NCBI GenBank assembly: GCA_016295665.1
Contig: JAEDKS010000135.1
Location: forward strand, 1 to 6,597
Source: Clostridia bacterium
GTDB lineage: Bacteria > Bacillota > Clostridia > Christensenellales > Aristaeellaceae
Direction: 5' to 3'
DNA: 6,597 nucleotides
The notes beneath the pieces are model-generated. The model was not told the DNA's origin. It saw only the letters and a program-made list of their open reading frames with translations, and did not search any database. Made by a program: the position numbers and the translations under genes. This document shows positions 1 through 5,172 of this stretch, in pieces; positions within the stretch are counted from its first letter, which is position 1; each line of letters begins with the position of its first letter.

Positions 1-199
1 AGCGCATCAGGCGCCACTTGTAGTGGTCGCCGCCCAGCCACACCTGGGTGATGTTGTCATAGCGGATGTCCTCCCAGATCTGCTTGGGGCTGATGTGACA
101 GTGATAGTCGATGATGGGGCACTTGGCGGCCACCTCGTGGTAGAGGGTCTTCGCGGTGTCGGTGGAGAGCAGGAAGTCCTTGTCCATGAAGGCTTTCAT
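1..199 (-). CDS. uxaC: Uronate isomerase UxaC, N-terminal part (runs off left edge)
   Basis: UxaC interconverts D-galacturonate and D-tagaturonate (and D-glucuronate and D-fructuronate) in the cytoplasm, the first step of hexuronate breakdown. Only the first 66 codons are present. The reading from ATG at 199-197 begins MKAFMDKDFLLSTDTAKTLY and includes D31-Y-H33-C-H35-I-S-P, the His-x-His metal site of the amidohydrolase-like UxaC fold. It then has DNITQVWLGGDHYKWRLMR (48-66), a highly conserved UxaC block. The start is supported by an AAAAGGAG ribosome binding site (217-210) ten bases upstream. The gene follows the LacI-family regulator on the same strand after a 78-base gap with no clear promoter, so it is probably co-transcribed with it. 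The complete family member is about 465-470 residues, so most of the protein lies outside. Identity is very secure; preference between galacturonate and glucuronate cannot be read here, but the neighbouring uxaB and uxaA point to galacturonate. Confidence 0.95.
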   Translation of the reverse strand, partial: MKAFMDKDFLLSTDTAKTLYHEVAAKCPIIDYHCHISPKQIWEDIRYDNITQVWLGGDHYKWRLMR

Positions 200-240
200 C
201 GTAGCTTCGCTCCTTTTGCAATAGTGTGGGGTTGTCCGGG

Positions 241-260
241 AAAAACCGTCACGACGACGG
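241..260 (-). terminator. Short hairpin plus T5 between regulator and uxaC: possible attenuator
   Basis: Read on the minus strand, just after the regulator's stop codon, CCGTC (260-256) and GACGG (250-246) can pair around a five-base loop GTCGT, followed directly by TTTTT (245-241). That is the shape of an intrinsic terminator, but the stem is only five pairs, so it is at most a leaky one. It sits 18 bases after the stop and about 40 bases before the uxaC start. If it works, it would lower uxaC expression relative to the regulator or act as a processing site; read-through must be allowed because no other uxaC promoter is evident. Confidence 0.35.
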
Positions 261-277
261 GGGAACACGGGAGGGGA

Positions 278-1282
278 TCAGGTGGAGGCGCGGCGCACCA
301 TCTCGCAGGTGAACATGATCTGCTGGGGCATCTCGCGGCCCTCCAGCACGCCCAGCATGGTCTGCACGATCTGCTCGCAGATGGCGGGCAGGCGGTTGTC
401 CACGCTGGTCAGCTCGGGCTCGGTGCACATGCACAGCCCGGAGTTGTTGTAGCCGATGACGGCGATGTCCTCGGGGATGCGGAGCCCGTTGGCGCGGGCG
501 AACTTCAGGACGCCCACCGCGAGCATGTCCTCGCTGGCGATCACGGCATCGAAGCGGGTGCCGCTCTGCCACAGGGCGGTGAGCTGCTCACGGACGCGGT
601 CGAGGGAGAAGCCGTCCCGGGGGCAGTGGACGATGAGCTTGTCCTCCACGGGCAGGCCACGGCTGAGAAGCCCGGCCTCATAGCCTGTCAGCTTCTTGCG
701 ACCGGAGTGATTGGCGGAGCCGTACAGGTAGAGGATGCGCCTGTGTCCGGCCCCCGTCAGGGACTGCACGGCCTCCCGCATGGCGCGCTCGTCATCGCAG
801 AGCACGCAGTAGACGTGCTCCGCGGCATAGGAGCCGTTGAGCAGCACCACGGGCATGCTGCCCGCCGCCTCGCGGATGTAGGCGTTGTCCTCATCGCGGT
901 CCTCCACGAAGGAGGAGCCCATGAGCACGATGCCGTCCACATGGCGGTTGCACAGCCCCTCCACGCCGGCGATGCGGGCATCCAGGGTGCGCCCGGTGCA
1001 GGACAGGAGGCAGTTGTAGTCATGGGCGCGGAAGGCCTGCTCCAGGTGGGACAGCGCGGAGGAGAGGTAGGCATCGGAGGCGTCGGGGCACACGAGCCCC
1101 ACCGTCCGCATGCTGCCCAGCCCCAGCCCCCGGGCGAAGGCGTTGGGCACATAGCCGCTCTGCTCAATGACCCGCAGCACGCGCCGCCGGGTCTTTTCGG
1201 AGACGTGGGGCGAATCGTTGAGCACGCGGGAAACGGTGGCGATGGACACCCCCGCCTTTTCGGAAATATCATAGATGTTCAT
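278..1282 (-). CDS. LacI-family transcriptional regulator, likely controlling the uxa genes
   Basis: A 334-residue DNA-binding repressor-type protein of typical LacI/GalR length. Residues 3-22 form the helix-turn-helix (IYDISEKAGVSIATVSRVLN), with recognition helix SIATVSRV very close to that of CcpA as I remember it (SMATVSRV). Residues 46-56 (PNAFARGLGLG) are the hinge helix with the minor-groove leucine in ARGL. From about residue 60 (TVGLVCPD) to the end is a periplasmic-binding-protein-like effector domain, including VDGIVLMGSS, ASEDMLAVGVLKFARANGLRIPEDIAVIGYNN and the usual ELTSV segment. The chosen ATG (1282-1280) has AGGAGG (1298-1293) ten bases upstream; an in-frame ATG at 1327 would place the ribosome binding site inside the gene. 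It is the first gene of the minus-strand unit ahead of uxaC and divergent from uxaBA. A degenerate operator lies just after its own promoter, so autoregulation is likely. The effector is unknown; a hexuronate or pathway intermediate is my inference. Confidence 0.93.
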   Translation of the reverse strand: MNIYDISEKAGVSIATVSRVLNDSPHVSEKTRRRVLRVIEQSGYVPNAFARGLGLGSMRTVGLVCPDASDAYLSSALSHLEQAFRAHDYNCLLSCTGRTLDARIAGVEGLCNRHVDGIVLMGSSFVEDRDEDNAYIREAAGSMPVVLLNGSYAAEHVYCVLCDDERAMREAVQSLTGAGHRRILYLYGSANHSGRKKLTGYEAGLLSRGLPVEDKLIVHCPRDGFSLDRVREQLTALWQSGTRFDAVIASEDMLAVGVLKFARANGLRIPEDIAVIGYNNSGLCMCTEPELTSVDNRLPAICEQIVQTMLGVLEGREMPQQIMFTCEMVRRAST

Positions 1283-1302
1283 GCCGCCATCGCCTCCTGT
1301 GC

Positions 1303-1318
1303 TTGTAAGTATTTTCAC
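1303..1318 (-). promoter_or_regulatory. Degenerate operator-like palindrome in the regulator's leader
   Basis: The core GTAAGTATTTTC (1305-1316) fits GTAA-N4-TTAC with one mismatch in the right half (TTTC). It lies between the regulator's -10 (1342-1337) and its ribosome binding site (1298-1293), with its centre about 20 bases downstream of the expected transcription start. That is a position where a LacI-family protein would block its own transcription and that of uxaC. One half is perfect and the other weak, so it could be a low-affinity autoregulatory site, or chance. Confidence 0.45.
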
Positions 1319-1336
1319 CCGGTTCACTCACTTGAT

Positions 1337-1365
1337 ATTATACCACCAAACCGCGGCCCTTTCAA
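1337..1365 (-). promoter_or_regulatory. Sigma-A-type promoter for the regulator-uxaC unit
   Basis: On the minus strand, TTGAAA (1365-1360) and a perfect TATAAT (1342-1337) are separated by exactly 17 bases. The -10 is preceded by TGG, giving an extended -10 TGGTATAAT. The expected start point is near 1330, leaving a leader of about 48 bases that contains the degenerate operator and the AGGAGG site. This is one of the clearest promoters in the window. It would drive the regulator and, by read-through, uxaC. Confidence 0.85.
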
Positions 1366-1575
1366 CTGTTTTTCACGCCGTCTTTCCGGGAAATCAGGCA
1401 CATCCTGCAGACGGGAGCGGGGAAAGCGCCGCGCCAGCCCCGCGATCGGGGTCGGAGGGTGCCGGGGGTTCCGGAAAATCCCGGGCCGCCCGCCCGGCAA
1501 GCGGGATGAGGCGGCGCAGCGATGCCGACGTTCCCACCGGAGGGGCAGGGACGAGGGGGTGGCTGCGGGCGGTGC
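1366..1575. other. GC-rich non-coding stretch between the divergent promoters
   Basis: About 210 bases with no convincing gene on either strand; open frames here give low-complexity Ala/Arg/Pro/Gly peptides without a suitable ribosome binding site. It is upstream of both identified promoters, so neither would transcribe it. Several small GC-rich inverted repeats are visible: GCGGGG (1417-1422) with CCCCGC (1438-1443), the competing CCCCG/CGGGG (1438-1442 and 1447-1451), and CCGGG/CCCGG (1481-1485 and 1493-1497). With this composition such short repeats are expected by chance. It may only be spacer, or the remnant of a lost gene, but I recognise no homology. Confidence 0.5.
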
Positions 1576-1591
1576 ATGTAAACACTTACGG
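1576..1591 (+). promoter_or_regulatory. LacI-family/cre-like operator, distal site 1
   Basis: ATGTAAACACTTACGG contains the perfect core palindrome GTAA-ACAC-TTAC (1578-1589). Compared with the Bacillus cre consensus TGWAARCGYTWNCW, 12 of 14 positions agree (1577-1590). It lies about 200 bases upstream of the uxaB -35 and about 210 bases beyond the regulator's -35, so it cannot block either promoter by simple overlap; an auxiliary operator for looping is the natural reading. The core sequence is the same as in the two other sites of this gap. Confidence 0.6.
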
Positions 1592-1657
1592 AAAACAGAG
1601 GATGGATGCTCGGGCGTTGGAGAGCAAAAGGCATGGAGATAACAGGGAACAGAAAGA

Positions 1658-1673
1658 TAGTAAACGCTTACAC
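1658..1673 (+). promoter_or_regulatory. LacI-family/cre-like operator, distal site 2
   Basis: TAGTAAACGCTTACAC contains the core GTAA-ACGC-TTAC (1660-1671) with the central CG typical of LacI-family sites. It matches the Bacillus cre consensus TGWAARCGYTWNCW at 13 of 14 positions (1659-1672), so CcpA-mediated catabolite control is a real alternative to the local regulator. Its centre is 82 bases from site 1 and 167 bases from the promoter-proximal site, and 124 bases upstream of the uxaB -35. Confidence 0.65.
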
Positions 1674-1683
1674 GTTCCGGGCG

Positions 1684-1727
1684 AAAACAGGACAGAAAAG
1701 GGGGCGGTCAGCCGCATTTCCTGTTTT
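1684..1727. repeat. Nested inverted repeat upstream of the uxaB promoter
   Basis: AAAACAGGA (1684-1692) is perfectly complementary to TCCTGTTTT (1719-1727). Inside it GCGG (1704-1707) pairs with CCGC (1712-1715) around TCAG. The right arm runs into two further T residues (1728-1729), which gives it a terminator-like look on the plus strand. It ends about 55 bases before the uxaB -35. It could shield the promoter from upstream transcription, or it may be the 3' end of an unrecognised short transcript; the loop between the two stems is large and asymmetric, so a chance repeat is possible. Confidence 0.35.
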
Positions 1728-1783
1728 TTCCCGAAAATAGCTGCCGGGGCGGACCAAAAGTGATGGAAGATTTGGAAAAATCA

Positions 1784-1812
1784 TTGACGTAAAGACAAAA
1801 AGAGTGTAGAAT
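1784..1812 (+). promoter_or_regulatory. Sigma-A-type promoter for uxaBA
   Basis: TTGACG (1784-1789, five of six consensus positions) and TAGAAT (1807-1812, five of six) are separated by exactly 17 bases. A-rich runs lie just upstream (about 1771-1781) and in the spacer. The expected start is near 1819, giving a leader of about 80 bases to the uxaB ATG. The operator at 1825-1840 begins a few bases after the start point, a classic repressor position. Confidence 0.85.
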
Positions 1813-1824
1813 GTATGAGACGGT

Positions 1825-1840
1825 ATGTAATTGTTTACAT
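1825..1840 (+). promoter_or_regulatory. Primary operator at the uxaBA promoter
   Basis: A perfect 16-base dyad: ATGTAA (1825-1830), spacer TTGT, TTACAT (1835-1840), with partial extension to GG/CC at 1822-1823 and 1842-1843. Its core GTAA-N4-TTAC is shared with the two distal sites, but its centre is TG rather than CG, and it matches the Bacillus cre consensus at 12 of 14 positions. The centre is roughly 14 bases downstream of the predicted start point, so an occupying LacI-family protein would block initiation or early elongation. This is the strongest candidate for the site through which the divergent regulator controls uxaB and uxaA. Confidence 0.75.
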
Positions 1841-1841
1841 G

Positions 1842-1874
1842 CCATGAACCTGCTGTACATGGTTTTTCTACCAT
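1842..1874 (+). other. Two mutually exclusive small hairpins in the uxaB leader
   Basis: CCATG (1842-1846) can pair with CATGG (1858-1862) around 11 bases, while ATGGT (1859-1863) can pair with ACCAT (1870-1874) around six bases. They share 1859-1862, so only one can form at a time. The second ends eight bases before the GGAGGG ribosome binding site. Stems of five pairs are weak and no expression platform or known riboswitch core is apparent; this is recorded as structure, not as a proven regulator. Confidence 0.25.
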
Positions 1875-1881
1875 AAAAGAT

Positions 1882-1887
1882 GGAGGG
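1882..1887 (+). promoter_or_regulatory. Ribosome binding site that decides the uxaB start
   Basis: GGAGGG lies ten bases before the ATG at 1898-1900. An in-frame ATG at 1880-1882 overlaps this motif and has no ribosome binding site of its own, so translation most likely begins at 1898, where the family's N-terminal pattern also begins. Confidence 0.85.
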
Positions 1888-1897
1888 ATTTGAGAAA

Positions 1898-3367
1898 ATG
1901 GATCGCCTGAACGCTGCCATGGCTCCCGCGCAGGAGCGTCCCGTCAAGGTGCTGCAATTCGGCGAGGGCAACTTCCTTCGCGCCTTCGTGGACTACTTCC
2001 TGGATATCGCCAACGAAAAGACCGATTTCAACGGCTCCATCGTGCTGGTCAAGCCCATCGAGATGGGCAGCCTGTTCCCGGCCTTCAAGGAGCAGGACTA
2101 CCGCTATACCGTGATGCTGCGCGGCCTGGTGGACGGTGAGCCCGTGGAGCAGACCCGCGTGATCACCTCCGTGTCCGACGCGGTGGATGCCTACAGGGAC
2201 TATGACCGCTATGCCGGCTATGCCCGGTGCGAGACCCTGCGCTTCATCGTCAGCAACACCACCGAGGCGGGCATCGTGCTGGACGAGAGCGACGACATGG
2301 CCCTGTGCCCGCCCAAGTCCTATCCCGGCAAGCTGTGCAAGTTCCTCTACGAGCGCGCCGAGCACTTTGACTACGCCGCCGACAAGGGCCTGGTCATCCT
2401 GCCCGTGGAGCTCATCGACGACAACGGCATTCAGCTGCGCCGCTGCGTGAAGGCCCTGGCGAAGCTGTGGAACCTGGGCGAGCGCTTCGAGCAGTGGCTG
2501 GATGACAGCTGCGTGTTCACCTCCACGCTGGTGGACCGCATCGTGACCGGCTATCCCCGGGGCGAGGCGGAGGCCATCTGGCAGAAGATCGGCTACGAGG
2601 ACAACATCATCGTCACGGCTGAGCCCTTCGGCCTGTGGGTTATCGAGAGCGCGAAGGACATCTCCGCTGAGCTGCCCCTGCCCGCCATCGGCCTGCCGGT
2701 GATCTTCACCGACAACCAGAAGCCCTACAAGCAGCGCAAGGTGCGCATCCTCAACGGCGCCCACACCTCCTTCGTGCCCGCTGCCTTCCAGTGCGGCTAC
2801 GACATCGTGCTGGATGCCATGAACGACCCCATGATCCTGAACTTCATGCAGAAGACCCTCTATGACGAGGTGATCCCCACCCTGACCCTGGACAAGGCCG
2901 ACCTGATGGCCTTTGCCGAGGCGGTGACGGGCCGCTTCAAGAACCCCTTCATCAAGCACGCTCTGCTGGCCATCTGCCTGAACAGCGTGAGCAAGTGGCG
3001 CGCCCGCTGCATGCCCAGCCTGCTGATCTACGTGGAAAAGACCGGCAAGCTGCCCGAGCATCTGACCTTCTCCCTGGCGAGCCTGATGGGCCTGTACCAC
3101 GGCGGCACGCTCAAGGACGGCAAGCTGGAGTGCCTGCGCGACGGTCAGCCCTATCAGCTGCAGGATGACGCGGCGGTGCTGGAATTCTTCGCCGGCTCCG
3201 CGAACCTGCCCGTGCGGGAGCAGGTGGAGCAGTTCCTGGGCAACGAGAGCTTCTTCGGCCCCGACCTCGTCAAGGTGCCCGGCATCGTGGACAGCGTGGC
3301 GGAGAGCCTCGAGGCGATTCTGGAGCGCGGCATGAGGGCGGTCATGGAGGAGAAGTTCCCGGTGTGA
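1898..3367 (+). CDS. uxaB: Tagaturonate reductase (altronate oxidoreductase) UxaB
   Basis: UxaB reduces D-tagaturonate to D-altronate with NADH in the cytoplasm, the second step of galacturonate breakdown. The 489-residue product has the family's usual length (E. coli 483) and belongs to the polyol-specific long-chain dehydrogenases. Residues 18-30 hold VLQFGEGNFLRAF, the dinucleotide-binding start typical of UxaB (as I recall, UxuB has a different motif here). Later come SNTTEAGI, LVDRIVTGYP, and the catalytic signature Lys-x4-Asn-x2-His at K281, N286 and H289 (KVRILNGAHTS). AVTGRFKNPFIKH and VPGIVDSVAESLEAILERGMR near the C-terminus also match UxaB. It is the first gene of the plus-strand operon, 39 bases before uxaA, and is preceded by a good promoter and an operator. 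Nothing is truncated or missing. I am confident of the name because the sequence aligns by eye with UxaB along its whole length and the altronate dehydratase follows. Confidence 0.96.
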   Translation: MDRLNAAMAPAQERPVKVLQFGEGNFLRAFVDYFLDIANEKTDFNGSIVLVKPIEMGSLFPAFKEQDYRYTVMLRGLVDGEPVEQTRVITSVSDAVDAYRDYDRYAGYARCETLRFIVSNTTEAGIVLDESDDMALCPPKSYPGKLCKFLYERAEHFDYAADKGLVILPVELIDDNGIQLRRCVKALAKLWNLGERFEQWLDDSCVFTSTLVDRIVTGYPRGEAEAIWQKIGYEDNIIVTAEPFGLWVIESAKDISAELPLPAIGLPVIFTDNQKPYKQRKVRILNGAHTSFVPAAFQCGYDIVLDAMNDPMILNFMQKTLYDEVIPTLTLDKADLMAFAEAVTGRFKNPFIKHALLAICLNSVSKWRARCMPSLLIYVEKTGKLPEHLTFSLASLMGLYHGGTLKDGKLECLRDGQPYQLQDDAAVLEFFAGSANLPVREQVEQFLGNESFFGPDLVKVPGIVDSVAESLEAILERGMRAVMEEKFPV

Positions 3368-3406
3368 CCGGCTCCCGGATGCAACACGTGAACAGGAGGA
3401 TAACCC

Positions 3407-4891
3407 ATGGCTGAGCTGCTTCGCATCACCGAGCGCGACAACGTGGCGGTGGCCCTTGCTCCCATCGCGAAGGGAGAGGCGGTCACCGTGGCGGGGGAGA
3501 CCCTGACGGCGGTCACGGACGTCCCCGCAGGCCACAAGATCGCGCTGGCGGACATTCCCAAGGACGGACATATCATCAAGTACGGCTTCCCGATTGGTTA
3601 CGCCAGGGAGGACATCCCCAAGGGCAGCCATATCCATGTGCACAACCTGCACACCCTGCTCTCCGGTGAGCTGGACTACGCCTGGCATCCCACCCATCCG
3701 CAGCTGGAAGCGAAGGAGCCCGCTACGTTCATGGGCTTCCAGCGCCCCGACGGACGGGTCGGCGTGCGCAACGAGCTGTGGATTCTGCCCACGGTGGGCT
3801 GCGTGAACGACATCGCCCGGGCGCTGGAGCGCAGGGCGCAGTCCCTGGTGGGCGGCGGCGTGGAGAATGTGTACGCCTTCCCGCATCCCTACGGCTGCTC
3901 CCAGATGGGCGACGATCAGGAGAACACCCGGCAGATTCTGGCGGATCTGGCGCAGCATCCCAACGCCGGCGGCGTGCTGGTGCTGGGCCTGGGCTGTGAG
4001 AACAGCGGTGTGGCGGAGATTCAGAAGCGCATGAGCGGCTGGGACGAGAAGCGCGTGAAGTTCCTCGTCTGCCAGCAGGTGGAGGACGAGCTGGAGGCCG
4101 GCATGGCCCTGCTGGAGGAGATCGCCGCCGAAATGCGCGGTGACGAGCGCGTGCCCTGCCCCGCCAGCAAGCTGGTCATCGGATTGAAGTGCGGCGGCTC
4201 GGACGGCTTCTCCGGCATTACGGCGAACCCCGTCATCGGCGGCTTCTCCGATTTGCTGATCGCACAGGGCGGCTCCACCATCCTGACCGAGGTGCCGGAG
4301 ATGTTCGGCGCCGAGACCATCCTGATGGATCGCTGCGACACCGAGGAGCTCTTTGGCAAGACGGTGTCCCTCATCAACGACTTCAAGCGCTACTTCGAGG
4401 AGCATCATCAGACGATCTACGAGAACCCGTCCCCCGGCAACAAGGCGGGCGGCATTTCGACGCTGGAGGACAAAGCGCTGGGCTGCACGCAGAAGAGCGG
4501 CTTCGCTCCGGTGCGCGACGTGCTGCACTACGGTGAGCGGGTCAGCACCCCGGGCCTGAACCTGCTGTCCGCTCCCGGCAACGACCTGGTGGCGGCGACG
4601 GCGCTGTCCGCGTCGGGCGCGCACATCGTGCTGTTCTCCACGGGTCGCGGCACGCCCTTCGCGTGTCCGGTGCCCACGGTGAAGATCGCCTCCAACTCCC
4701 CGCTGGCAAACCGCAAGCACGGCTGGATTGACTTCAATGCCGGTCAGCTGCTGGATGCCGGCAAGACCCTGCCGGAGCTGAGCCAGGAGCTGATGGACTA
4801 CGTGCTTCGCGTGGCCTCCGGCGAGCAGGTCTGCTCCGAGAAAAACGGCTTCCATGATTTGGCTATCTTCAAAACCGGCGTTACCCTGTAA
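3407..4891 (+). CDS. uxaA: Altronate dehydratase UxaA
   Basis: UxaA dehydrates D-altronate to 2-keto-3-deoxy-D-gluconate in the cytoplasm, following UxaB. The 494 residues match the family's usual size (E. coli 495). Residues 1-92 form a SAF-type N-terminal domain (ending around KGSHIHVHNLHT). The catalytic UxaA/GarD domain starts at GRVGVRNELWILPTVGCVN (116-134). Conserved blocks follow: HPYGCSQMGDD with C164, GLGCENSGV, GLKCGGSDGFSGITANP with C262, EVPEMFGAE, YENPSPGNKAGGISTLEDK, LGCTQKSG, TPGLNLLSAPGND and FSTGRGTP. The protein ends in LAIFKTGVTL, as in E. coli. The family uses a divalent metal (iron or manganese). AGGAGG (3394-3399) lies seven bases before the ATG. It is translated from the same message as uxaB after a 39-base gap with no promoter-like element, and a terminator begins 16 bases after its stop. 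No defect is visible. Confidence 0.97.
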   Translation: MAELLRITERDNVAVALAPIAKGEAVTVAGETLTAVTDVPAGHKIALADIPKDGHIIKYGFPIGYAREDIPKGSHIHVHNLHTLLSGELDYAWHPTHPQLEAKEPATFMGFQRPDGRVGVRNELWILPTVGCVNDIARALERRAQSLVGGGVENVYAFPHPYGCSQMGDDQENTRQILADLAQHPNAGGVLVLGLGCENSGVAEIQKRMSGWDEKRVKFLVCQQVEDELEAGMALLEEIAAEMRGDERVPCPASKLVIGLKCGGSDGFSGITANPVIGGFSDLLIAQGGSTILTEVPEMFGAETILMDRCDTEELFGKTVSLINDFKRYFEEHHQTIYENPSPGNKAGGISTLEDKALGCTQKSGFAPVRDVLHYGERVSTPGLNLLSAPGNDLVAATALSASGAHIVLFSTGRGTPFACPVPTVKIASNSPLANRKHGWIDFNAGQLLDAGKTLPELSQELMDYVLRVASGEQVCSEKNGFHDLAIFKTGVTL

Positions 4892-4907
4892 AGCATCATC
4901 GTAACTC

Positions 4908-4948
4908 AGCCCCGCTTCCCCGCAGCACGAGGAAGCGGGGCTTCTTTT
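4908..4948 (+). terminator. Intrinsic terminator of the uxaBA operon
   Basis: A perfect 12-pair GC-rich stem is formed by 4908-4919 (AGCCCCGCTTCC) and 4931-4942 (GGAAGCGGGGCT), with an 11-base loop and a downstream T-rich tail TCTTTT (4943-4948). It starts 16 bases after the uxaA stop codon and separates the uronate genes from the gene at 5173. Confidence 0.93.
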
Positions 4949-5100
4949 GGCCTGGAATTGGCAACAAACCCGGTAAAATGCCGGAAAAACAAAAAGATGA
5001 AACAATGCTTAAAAAATGCGTAATAATAATTAACAAAAAGACACACAAAAGCATCAAAAATTTTAGAAAAAAATTTGGAATAGATGCCACAAACGTTGCA
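4949..5100. other. AT-rich, A-tract-bearing intergenic stretch
   Basis: After the terminator the base composition drops sharply to AT-rich. Runs of four to seven A residues are centred near 4987, 4993, 5013, 5037, 5048, 5058 and 5070; the last four are spaced about 10-12 bases apart, which would favour intrinsic curvature just upstream of the next gene's promoter. A small dyad CCGG-N7-CCGG (4970-4984) is also present. No open frame with a ribosome binding site is seen. Confidence 0.45.
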
Positions 5101-5105
5101 ATTTG

Positions 5106-5114
5106 TGATACAAT
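5106..5114 (+). promoter_or_regulatory. Probable extended -10 promoter of the exported protein gene
   Basis: TGATACAAT (5106-5114) is an extended -10 element: TGN followed by TACAAT, five of six consensus positions. No good -35 lies 16-18 bases upstream (the place reads about GCCACA), which is tolerated with an extended -10 and with the A-tracts upstream. The start point would be near 5121, giving a leader of about 52 bases before the ATG at 5173. An alternative TATACA at 5131 lacks a well-placed -35. Confidence 0.5.
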
Positions 5115-5172
5115 AGGATTTGCATGACGATATACATTGCCTGACCTGTCGTATGCGGAGGGGGAGTACCAA

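Noticed and set aside
1283..1327. A 15-residue N-terminal extension of the LacI-family regulator
   Set aside because: It would start at or before the expected transcription start and place the AGGAGG site inside the gene; the helix-turn-helix of the family starts right after the ATG at 1282.
23..1642. A 539-codon plus-strand open frame across uxaC, the regulator and the gap
   Set aside because: It is antisense to uxaC and the LacI-family gene, both supported by family motifs and ribosome binding sites; the product is His/Gly/Ala-rich with no recognisable domain.
1617..1645. TTGGAG and TAACAG with a 17-base spacer on the plus strand between the two distal operators
   Set aside because: Both hexamers are poor, and a much better promoter lies at 1784-1812; kept only as a very weak possibility for a second uxaB promoter.
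1275..1763. Open frames on both strands in the intergenic gap (162 codons plus; 90 and 63 codons minus)
   Set aside because: They cross promoters and operators, have no good ribosome binding site, and give Ala/Pro/Arg/Gly-rich peptides typical of non-coding GC-rich DNA.
4970..4984. CCGG-N7-CCGG hairpin as a second terminator
   Set aside because: The stem has only four pairs and is followed by A residues rather than T residues on the plus strand; on the minus strand the T-run comes before the stem.
1868..5005. A 1045-codon open frame on the minus strand opposite uxaB and uxaA
   Set aside because: It is antisense to two clearly recognisable enzymes. Its product is a low-complexity His/Gln/Val/Leu/Gly-rich string, as expected when GC-biased codons are read in reverse, and it runs through the strong terminator and the operon's ribosome binding sites.
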